NCBI GenBank assembly: GCA_044375555.1
Contig: JBILML010000035.1
Location: 1 to 27,051, forward strand
Length of the DNA: 27,051 nt
Direction: 5' to 3'
Source of the DNA: UBA967 sp044375555
Lineage (GTDB): Bacteria > Verrucomicrobiota > Verrucomicrobiia > Chthoniobacterales > Terrimicrobiaceae
The position numbers and the translations under genes are program-made. Positions 21,337-27,051 of the stretch are shown piece by piece (position 1 is the first letter of the stretch; every line of letters starts with the position of its first letter). The notes beneath the pieces were generated by a model that made no database searches, was not told where the DNA came from, and saw nothing but the letters and a program-made list of their open reading frames with translations.

Positions 21337-22079
21337 GAGAAATAAGGTTGGGCGTCGCTGATTCGGTCGATCCAGATTTCCCCGAGATCCCCGTCTTGGC
21401 GAACACGGAGTTGTTTGAGTCGGATGAGTTCGAGCATGGCGAGAAAGGTCACGACGATCTCGGTGCGACTGGCGGCATCGGCGAAAAGCTCCTCGAAACG
21501 CAGAGGCACACCGGCCTGCGTGATTCGCAACACATGGTCCATCTTGTCGGAGACGGTGTAGTTCTCGGCGAAAATCTCGCGCAGGTCCTCTTTCTTCGAG
21601 TCGATGCGCTTGAGGATTTTCTGGAAGGCGTGGATGAGATCGAAAATCCCGACCTCCTCGACGAGTAAATTTTCCGCCGGCGGGAGGTTGGGCATGGCGG
21701 GCACGCGGGCGAAGAGATTTTGCTGCATCGCCTCGTGGTCGCGGAGCTTCGCAGCCGCTTCTTTGAATTTCTTGTATTCGATGAGTTGGCGGATGAGTTC
21801 GAAACGGGGATCGTCCTCCTCGGCATCCTCCTCGCCCATCTGCTGGTCGGTGGGCAGGAGCATCCGGCTTTTGATGTAAAGCAGGTTCGCGGCCATCACG
21901 ATGAACTCGCCCGCGAGGTCGATGTTCAGAACCTGAAACGCCTCGAGGTAGGCGAGGTATTGCTTCGTGATCCGCTCGATCGAGATGTCGTAAATATCCA
22001 CCTCATCGCGCTTGATGAGATAGAGCAGCAGATCGAGCGGCCCCTCGAAGACCTCGAGTTTGACCTTATAGTCTTCCAC
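21333..22079 (-). CDS. scpA: Segregation and condensation protein A
   Basis: ScpA is the kleisin that bridges Smc heads in condensin. The 248-residue protein shows the N-terminal kleisin motif KLEVFEGPLDLLLYLIKRDE, then VDIYDISIERITKQYLAYLE, GEFIVMAANLLYIKSRMLLP (about 58-77), an acidic linker, and the C-terminal winged helix VVTFLAMLELIRLKQLRVRQ. The start is GTG at 22079, 6 bases after the hpf stop. The 12-bp palindrome GGCGTTAACGCC spans that junction (22082-22093). It overlaps scpB by 4 bases. Confidence 0.95.
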   Translation of the reverse strand: MEDYKVKLEVFEGPLDLLLYLIKRDEVDIYDISIERITKQYLAYLEAFQVLNIDLAGEFIVMAANLLYIKSRMLLPTDQQMGEEDAEEDDPRFELIRQLIEYKKFKEAAAKLRDHEAMQQNLFARVPAMPNLPPAENLLVEEVGIFDLIHAFQKILKRIDSKKEDLREIFAENYTVSDKMDHVLRITQAGVPLRFEELFADAASRTEIVVTFLAMLELIRLKQLRVRQDGDLGEIWIDRISDAQPYFS

Positions 22080-22085
22080 CAGGCG

Positions 22086-22439
22086 TTAACGCCGCTTGTA
22101 GCCGCGTTTTTCAGCCTCGCGCTCTTGTTGCGTGCGGTGCTTTTTGAGCTCCTTGTGCTTGGTCTTGAGCTTGCTGATTTGGCGGGAAAGTTTGTCCACG
22201 ACCTTGTCGATGGCGGTGTAAAGATCGGCTTCCGCGTCTTCGGCATGGAGGTCGGGGCCGGGAAGGGCGAGGTGGACCTTCACATGGAAGGGTTTTTTGC
22301 GATCGTGGTTGTGGAGAAGAACGATGTGGGCGCCGAGGATCGTCTCGCCATGGCCCTCGAGGTGACTGACCTTTTCGGCAACGAATTCGTGAATGGCACC
22401 GGTGAGAGTCAGGTTTCGCGGAGTGATGTGGATTTGCAT
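22086..22439 (-). CDS. hpf: Short-form ribosome hibernation promoting factor
   Basis: A 117-residue HPF/RaiA-family protein that binds the 30S decoding centre in stationary phase. It begins MQIHITPRNLTLTGAIHEFV with the typical beta-alpha start, followed by HIVLLHNHDRKKPFHVKVHL and the conserved DLYTAIDKVVDKLSRQISKL helix, then a strongly basic tail (KKHRTQQEREAEKRGYKRR). There is no C-terminal dimerisation domain, so it is the short type. It is the first gene of a tight hpf-scpA-scpB unit. Its leader has an A-rich stretch (TTTAAAAGAAAACTGTC) and no Shine-Dalgarno sequence. Confidence 0.93.
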   Translation of the reverse strand: MQIHITPRNLTLTGAIHEFVAEKVSHLEGHGETILGAHIVLLHNHDRKKPFHVKVHLALPGPDLHAEDAEADLYTAIDKVVDKLSRQISKLKTKHKELKKHRTQQEREAEKRGYKRR

Positions 22440-22487
22440 GACAGTTTTCTTTTAAAGCGGCGGCGGTTTGTTGACAGCAAAAATCCT

Positions 22488-23477
22488 CTACGGAAATTGC
22501 GCAGCGGGCGTGCCGACCCTGAGAAGATCGAGGAGTTTCGGGTAAACGAGTGGGGTGTTCGCCCCGGGTTGGGAAGGGTCGATCATGTCGTGGGGGATGT
22601 TGAGTTCGGCGGGAAATTCGTAAGCGAGGATTTCGGCAGGGTAGCCCTGTGCGGCGAGTTTTTGGGTGATCGAGTGGGTGAGGGAGTTGTTCGCGGCGAT
22701 GTCGCAGGCGGTGGTGATGAAAAGCACGCGGCGGCAAAGCGGGGGCTTGGAAGCAAGGTTCGAGCGCACATTGCGCGAAAGCTGCACGCAGTCCGCCATG
22801 CAGCGGGTGCCGAAACGCGGGTAGGCGTGCGGCGGGCCGGCGAGCGATTCCTTTTTGTCGGGATCCCACCAAACATAAAAATTCGGGAGCTTGGAGAACA
22901 ATGCGCCGGCGAAATCCGTGAGCGGAGGCGACATTTCGTAAACGCCGAAAAACGGCGCGAGGATCGCCACCTCGTCGAGACCCTGGCGGTTTTGCGCCAT
23001 CCAAGCCGCCGCAACGGCGCTGCCCGATAGCCCAACCAGAGTCACGCGCTCGCCAAGACCTGCGGCGATATCAAGTCCCGCCGCCGCTTGATCAATCAAA
23101 TCCTGGCCGGACTGCAGGCCCTGCTCGCCATTCAAACGATCACGGTAACCAGCCAACCTCGCGCGAGGAACGACGACATTGTGGCCTGCGGCGTGGATTT
23201 GAGCGGCGAATGAAGCGAATTGCTCCGGGCAGTTCGTCAATCCATGGAGCAGCACAAAAGACCGGTCGGTTTTTTGCCCGTGATGCAGAAGTCGGCTCGC
23301 GCCCGATGACGAGAGAGGGAGGGAGGATTCCGTCGAGCGAAGTTTGTCGAACATCGCCACCGCCTCGTCGAACGATCCGGCAGGATGGGGCTTTGAATCG
23401 AAGGCCGGGATTTTCCAGACCATCCATCCGAGCAGTCCGGCAATCGCCAGCGCGGTGGCTAGGAAGAGTCGCTTCAT
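22488..23477 (-). CDS. Membrane-anchored or secreted alpha/beta hydrolase
   Basis: A 329-residue alpha/beta hydrolase with a hydrophobic N-terminus (MKRLFLATALAIAGLLGWMVW), acting as signal anchor or signal peptide. The oxyanion region is SFVLLHGLTNCPEQF (73-87). The nucleophile elbow is VGLSGSAVAAAW (148-159), where the second Gly of GxSxG is Ser. Candidate acid and base are in ITTACDIAANN and ELNIPHDMIDP near the end. An esterase or lipase is likely; the substrate is unknown. ATG at 23477 overlaps the lgt stop as ATGA, which supports this start over the GTG-like one six codons upstream. Coupling to lgt hints at an envelope role. Confidence 0.8.
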   Translation of the reverse strand: MKRLFLATALAIAGLLGWMVWKIPAFDSKPHPAGSFDEAVAMFDKLRSTESSLPLSSSGASRLLHHGQKTDRSFVLLHGLTNCPEQFASFAAQIHAAGHNVVVPRARLAGYRDRLNGEQGLQSGQDLIDQAAAGLDIAAGLGERVTLVGLSGSAVAAAWMAQNRQGLDEVAILAPFFGVYEMSPPLTDFAGALFSKLPNFYVWWDPDKKESLAGPPHAYPRFGTRCMADCVQLSRNVRSNLASKPPLCRRVLFITTACDIAANNSLTHSITQKLAAQGYPAEILAYEFPAELNIPHDMIDPSQPGANTPLVYPKLLDLLRVGTPAAQFP

Positions 23478-24409
23478 CGGAATTTCGGCGCCCAAGTCGG
23501 GCGGGCTTTGGCGGCGATCAGGAACCCGACTCCCATCAGCACGAGGAACAGTGACAAAAACTGCCCCCGCGTGAACATTCCCGTCAGCGGCGCATCGGGT
23601 TCCCGGAAAAACTCCCCGACAATTCTCAGCACCGCATACGCGATGAAAAACACCCCCGTCAGCACCCCGTCAGGCAGGCGGAACCTCGTCCGGAGAATCC
23701 ACAAAATCGAAAAGAGCAAGGCCCCTTCCAGAAGGCCCTCATAAATCTGCGAAGGATGGCGCGGTGAGAGGTTCGCCTCCAAAATCCCGCGGAGTTCGGG
23801 TCGTCCCGCATTTTCCAGCACCGCATCCAGCGTGCCCCATTGCGGGTTCGCCGCTGAAGCTGCAACCAAAACCTCCCGCACCCGCTCCGGGTCCGAGGCG
23901 TAGAGTTCCTTCGGAAAATACACCGCCCAAGGCACGGTGGCTGGACGCCCGTAAAGTTCTCCGTTGATAAAATTCGCGCACCGCCCGAGGAACAACCCGA
24001 CCGGTGCTGCCACCACGATGTTGTCGCCCACATTCAGCCACGGGATTTTTTTTCGCCGCGCGTAGATCCAAGTAAAAATCACGATGCCGAGGATCCCGCC
24101 GTGGCTCGCCATCCCGCCCTCCCAGAATTTGAAAAACACGAACGGGTCGGCTGCAAATTGAGCCCAATCGTAGAAAACCATGTAGCCCAGCCGACCGCCC
24201 AAAATCACCCCAAAGAGCGCCGTGCCCGTAATGAAATCCGCCACCGCATCTGGCGCAATGTCACTGAATCCCCGCCGCGCGAGGTGCACCCCGATTCCAT
24301 AAGCCGCCAAAAACGACGCGACATAAGCGAGCCCATACCACCGCACGCCAAAAGTCTCCCCGAAGCGGATCAGGAACGGACTCAAGTCATGGATGTAATA
24401 CGCGAACAT
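23474..24409 (-). CDS. lgt: Prolipoprotein diacylglyceryl transferase
   Basis: Lgt attaches diacylglycerol to the lipobox Cys of prolipoproteins in the inner membrane. The 311-residue protein has about seven hydrophobic segments and the family motifs VRWYGLAYVASFL (near 23), GGRLGYMVFY (70-79), FWEGGMASHGGILG (94-107), the signature GLFLGRCANFINGELYGRP, and HPSQIYEGLLEGALLF. The C-terminus has GEFFREPD and GQFLSLFLVLMG. An extra stretch of about 35 residues separates the signature from HPSQIYE, within the range seen in the family. It is divergent from the enoyl reductase with only 44 bases between starts, so promoters must overlap. Confidence 0.96.
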   Translation of the reverse strand: MFAYYIHDLSPFLIRFGETFGVRWYGLAYVASFLAAYGIGVHLARRGFSDIAPDAVADFITGTALFGVILGGRLGYMVFYDWAQFAADPFVFFKFWEGGMASHGGILGIVIFTWIYARRKKIPWLNVGDNIVVAAPVGLFLGRCANFINGELYGRPATVPWAVYFPKELYASDPERVREVLVAASAANPQWGTLDAVLENAGRPELRGILEANLSPRHPSQIYEGLLEGALLFSILWILRTRFRLPDGVLTGVFFIAYAVLRIVGEFFREPDAPLTGMFTRGQFLSLFLVLMGVGFLIAAKARPTWAPKFR

Positions 24410-24453
24410 GTTGGGTTTGGCTTTCGGGCCGCGCGGTGCGATACCATGCGGTC

Positions 24454-25437
24454 ATGCCGTTGGCTTGTCGACTTTTTGCCTTTGGGGAAAAACCACCCGC
24501 CGTCAGTGTCGAATCCATCCTCTCGACCGCACCCGCCCCCGGCGAGGTCGTGCTCCGAATGCTCGCCGCGCCCATCAATCCCGCCGACCTCAATGTCATC
24601 GATGGAACCTATGGCGAACTCCCTCCGCTCCCAGCCACGATCGGCAACGAGGGCGCCGGCGAAATCCTTGCTGTCGGCGCGGGTGTGGAAAATCTCCGTA
24701 TTGGCCAGAAAGTCCTCCCGCTCGCTTTCAGCACTTGGACGAGCGAACTCATCCTCCCCGCGAAAAACGCCATCCCGCTCCCCGACGACATCGACATTCA
24801 CCAAGCCTCCATGCTGACCGTGAATCCCGCCACCGCCTGGCGACTCCTTCACGACTTCGCCTCCCTCCAACCCGGTGACTGGATCGCTCAAAATGCCGCC
24901 AACTCCGGCGTTGGCCGCGCCGTCATTCAACTCGCACGCCACCTCGGCTTTCGCACTTTGAATGTGGTTCGTCGGCCCGAACTCCTCGAGGAACTCCGCG
25001 CCCTCGGCGGCGATGTGGTCGTCACCGAGGAGGTCGACCTGCGCCGCGAAGCTCGCGCCCTTTGCGGCAGCACGCTTCCGAAGCTCGGTCTCAACTCCGT
25101 CGGAGGCTCGAGCGCATTGAATATCGCCAACGCCCTCGCGGCGGGTTCGCCCCATGTCACGATTGGAGCCATGGCCCGCCAGCCTCTGAAAATCCCGAAC
25201 GGCCTCTTGATTTTCCAAAACCTCGCCTTCCGAGGTTTCTGGCTGCGTCGATGGAAAGAAAACGCTCCCGCCGCCGAGATTCAATCCACCTACGCCACGC
25301 TCGCCGACCTCCTCCATCGCGGCATCCTTCACACGCCCATCCATCAAATCCTCCCGCTTTCTGAAGCCCCCGCCGCTCTGGCCGCCGCGATGCAAGATAA
25401 GCGCACCGGGAAAATCCTTCTCGATCTCCAAGCCTAG
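24454..25437 (+). CDS. MECR-type trans-2-enoyl thioester reductase (MDR family)
   Basis: A 327-residue medium-chain dehydrogenase/reductase. It resembles the 2-enoyl thioester reductases (MECR/Etr1), which carry out the last reduction in type II fatty acid elongation with NADPH. Matching motifs are APINPADLNVIDGTYGELP (about 41-59), LPATIGNEGAGEILAVG, NPATAWRLLHDFASLQPGDW, and QNAANSGVGRAVIQLARHLG followed by RTLNVVRRPE. No zinc ligands are expected or seen. The C-terminus HQILPLSEAPAALAAAMQDK is typical of MDRs. A GTG at 24436 is an alternative start, but ATG at 24454 gives the usual N-terminus. miaB follows 63 bases later on the same strand. Confidence 0.85.
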   Translation: MPLACRLFAFGEKPPAVSVESILSTAPAPGEVVLRMLAAPINPADLNVIDGTYGELPPLPATIGNEGAGEILAVGAGVENLRIGQKVLPLAFSTWTSELILPAKNAIPLPDDIDIHQASMLTVNPATAWRLLHDFASLQPGDWIAQNAANSGVGRAVIQLARHLGFRTLNVVRRPELLEELRALGGDVVVTEEVDLRREARALCGSTLPKLGLNSVGGSSALNIANALAAGSPHVTIGAMARQPLKIPNGLLIFQNLAFRGFWLRRWKENAPAAEIQSTYATLADLLHRGILHTPIHQILPLSEAPAALAAAMQDKRTGKILLDLQA

Positions 25438-25500
25438 CTCACCGCCACACTTCTCCTTGCCCGAATCCAGCCGGTGAAGCACATTTCCGGCCTTCAAAAA

Positions 25501-26862
25501 ATGCCCGGCGTTTATATCAAGACCTATGGCTGCCAAATGAACGAGCGCGACTCCGAACAGGTGTCGAAAATGCTCGTCGAGCGAGGCTATCGAATGGTCG
25601 AGGCCGAGGGCGAAGCGGATGTGATTTTGCTCAATACCTGCAGCGTGCGCGACATGGCCGAGCAGAAGGCGATCGGCAAGATGGGCATGCTCCGCAAGCT
25701 CCGAAAAACAAGGCCACACCTTGTCCTAGGCTACCTCGGCTGCATGGCTCAGGCCCGTGGCGAGTCGCTCCTTCAAACCTCACCCCATGTCGACCTCGTC
25801 GTCGGCACCCAGAAATTCCACCGCGTGGCGGATTATGTTCACGATCTTCTGCAAAGCCGCCAGCACGCGCTCATCGACGATGTGCGCCGACCAATTGTGG
25901 ATACTGACGAAGAGCCCGGATCCCAATCCACCATCCGCGAGCAGGAAGTTGAGATAGGGCAGGTGACGGCTTTCGTTTCGATCATGCAGGGCTGCAATAT
26001 GCACTGCGCGTTTTGCATCGTCCCTCAAACGCGAGGCTCCGAGCGTGGTCGCCCCATCGCTGAAATCGTTGCCGAGGTCCGCTCGCTGGCTGAACGCGGG
26101 GTCAAAGAGGTCACACTCCTAGGCCAGATCGTGAATCTCTACGGACGCCACGAATTTCCCAAGGTCGATGGCAAAAGCCCATTCGTTCAATTGCTCGAGG
26201 CTGTCTGCGCGATCGATGGAATCGAGCGTGTGCGTTTCACTTCCCCGCATCCGATCGGCTATCGCGACGATTTGATCGAGGCCTTTTCGCGCCTGCCGAA
26301 GCTCGTCGAGCATGTCCACCTCCCGCTCCAGAGCGGCTCCGACCGAATCCTCAAAATCATGCGACGAGGCTACACCGCCGAGAAATTCCAAAAACTCGCC
26401 GAGCGGATCCGCGCCGCCCGTCCCGGCATGGCGATCACCAGCGATATCATTGTCGGCTTCCCCGGCGAGACCGATGAGGATTTCCAAAAAACCCGCGACC
26501 TGTGCGAGGCGGTCTCCTTCGACAACGCCTTTGTCTTCCGCTACTCACCCCGCCAAAACACCCCCGCCGCCACGATGGAGGCTCAGATCTCGGAGGAACT
26601 AAAGGAGGCCCGCAACCAAGAGTTGCTGGATGTAGTGAACCGCCATGTCGCCGCGAAACTCGACGCGCTCATCGGCACGGAGGTAGAAATCCTCTGCGAA
26701 GGCGCCAGTCGCCACAACACCGAGCGACTCTCTGGCCGCTCCCGCACGAACAAGATTGTTGTTTTCGAGGGTGCTCCCCGCCACATCGGCCAAATCTTCC
26801 CCGTCAAAATCACCCGCGCCTCGGGCTCCACGCTCTACGGCGACCCAGCGATTTTGGAATAA
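25501..26862 (+). CDS. miaB: tRNA-2-methylthio-N6-dimethylallyladenosine synthase
   Basis: MiaB is a radical-SAM methylthiotransferase acting on i6A37 of tRNAs. The 453-residue protein has the N-terminal cluster-binding Cys residues C11 (YIKTYGCQMNERDS), C47 (LNTCSVRD) and C81 (GYLGCMAQ), the radical-SAM triad C165-C169-C172 (MQGCNMHCAFCIVP), TRGSERGRP, LPLQSGSDRILKIMRRGYT, and IVGFPGETDEDF. A TRAM domain closes the protein (about 385-453). The usual LLGQNVN reads LLGQIVN. A GTG at 25474 could add nine residues, but ATG at 25501 (MPGVYIKTYGC) matches the family start. MiaB is preferred to the related RimO or MtaB because of the CQMN, CSVR and TRGSERGRP motifs. Confidence 0.95.
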   Translation: MPGVYIKTYGCQMNERDSEQVSKMLVERGYRMVEAEGEADVILLNTCSVRDMAEQKAIGKMGMLRKLRKTRPHLVLGYLGCMAQARGESLLQTSPHVDLVVGTQKFHRVADYVHDLLQSRQHALIDDVRRPIVDTDEEPGSQSTIREQEVEIGQVTAFVSIMQGCNMHCAFCIVPQTRGSERGRPIAEIVAEVRSLAERGVKEVTLLGQIVNLYGRHEFPKVDGKSPFVQLLEAVCAIDGIERVRFTSPHPIGYRDDLIEAFSRLPKLVEHVHLPLQSGSDRILKIMRRGYTAEKFQKLAERIRAARPGMAITSDIIVGFPGETDEDFQKTRDLCEAVSFDNAFVFRYSPRQNTPAATMEAQISEELKEARNQELLDVVNRHVAAKLDALIGTEVEILCEGASRHNTERLSGRSRTNKIVVFEGAPRHIGQIFPVKITRASGSTLYGDPAILE

Positions 26863-26884
26863 ACCACGGAGGAATTGAATGCCG

Positions 26885-26913
26885 GAGTGCCTCAAACCCT
26901 CTGGAGGGCACTC
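26885..26913. repeat. Hairpin downstream of miaB
   Basis: GAGTGCC-TC (26885-26893) pairs with GA-GGGCACTC (26904-26913), with one bulged base and a loop AAACCCTCTG. It begins 22 bases after the miaB stop and could help end transcription, but no T-run follows. The 3' arm starts GGAGG, as in the REP hairpins, so it may be a degenerate relative. Confidence 0.5.
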
Positions 26914-26920
26914 TGGAAAA

Positions 26921-27028
26921 ATGGAAAAAAGCGATAATACGCGGGACTGGTATCTTTTCAACAAGCCTTCCGAAGCAGGCGGGCGAGCCCGTAGGGCTCT
27001 AGCTCGCCGGACTGCTTCGGAGGCGCGT
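26921..27028 (+). other. Possible short reading frame running into a palindrome
   Basis: A frame from ATG at 26921 reads MEKSDNTRDWYLFNKPSEAG and then becomes Arg/Ala-rich as it enters the long hairpin (26966-27023), ending at TGA just after it. The first 17 residues look more protein-like than the rest. It could be the remains of a gene interrupted by the palindrome, or chance; too short to judge. Confidence 0.25.
26966..27023. repeat. Long imperfect hairpin element near right edge
   Basis: Outer arms CCGAAGCAG (26970-26978) and CTGCTTCGG (27012-27020) pair perfectly. A second stem, GGCGAGC (26982-26988) with GCTCGCC (27002-27008), lies inside. An alternative inner stem is AGCCC-GTA-GGGCT (26986-26998). 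The whole spans about 58 bases with ends CCTT and AGG. It is a different sequence type from the GGAGG- and GTCCC-type hairpins, and is probably a further dispersed palindrome. Confidence 0.75.
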
Positions 27029-27051
27029 TGAGGCTGCCCCAATGGCATCTT

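Noticed and set aside
24382..25719. Open reading frame of 445 codons on minus across the enoyl reductase and miaB start
   Set aside because: It is antisense to two genes with clear family motifs and shows low-complexity Gly/Glu-rich sequence.

Overview
The window looks like chromosomal DNA of a free-living Gram-negative bacterium, most likely of the Verrucomicrobiota (PVC group). The support is a GC-rich genome, a double-length four-ATPase UvrA of the kind known from Chlamydiae, Gram-negative envelope genes (Lgt, LolC/E-type permease), translation starts with no clear Shine-Dalgarno sequence, and many short palindromic repeats. No 16S rRNA or tRNA is present, so the taxonomy is inference.

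Layout. 1-2753 (minus): the 5' part of fumC, an NfsB-like nitroreductase and an SDR epimerase. 2784-3528 (minus): two small membrane-anchored coiled-coil proteins. 3661-5822 (plus): an atypical secreted alkaline-phosphatase-like protein overlapping a YihY/BrkB membrane protein. 5803-7278 (minus): a 50-residue membrane protein after a LolC/E-type permease. 7347-8058: a REP-associated tyrosine transposase (RAYT) bracketed by two 76-bp double-hairpin elements. 8131-10163: a proline-rich membrane protein, then rsmE and an RmlD-like reductase on minus. 10251-11924: prmC (plus) and a DUF429-like RNase H-fold protein (minus). 11925-12430: a gene-free island of palindromic repeats. 12431-24409: one minus-strand run, read in transcription order as lgt, alpha/beta hydrolase, hpf, scpA, scpB, pheA-like, trpC, a HlyD-barrel-like protein, an HU/IHF protein and uvrA. 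24454-26862 (plus): an MECR-type enoyl reductase and miaB. 26863-27051: two hairpins, one long.

The most interesting layer is the repeat system. At least nine hairpins share one design: a 5' GGAGG-type tag, a variable 6-bp stem, and a loop beginning CT and ending GT. Four of them flank the RAYT gene in two head-to-head pairs, three sit in the island beside uvrA, and two lie inside the uvrA reading frame. A second hairpin type with loop GTCCC occurs three times, also inside uvrA, and each copy is read in a different frame. All five uvrA insertions keep the 1879-codon frame open and all four ATPase modules intact. This resembles the in-frame palindromic elements of Rickettsia, here with a candidate mobilising enzyme 4.5 kb away.

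Other oddities are a chorismate mutase-prephenate dehydratase that has lost one whole dehydratase lobe, an alkaline-phosphatase fold lacking two metal-binding histidines, and a nearly identical 29-bp heptad repeat just upstream of both the fumC and pheA starts.
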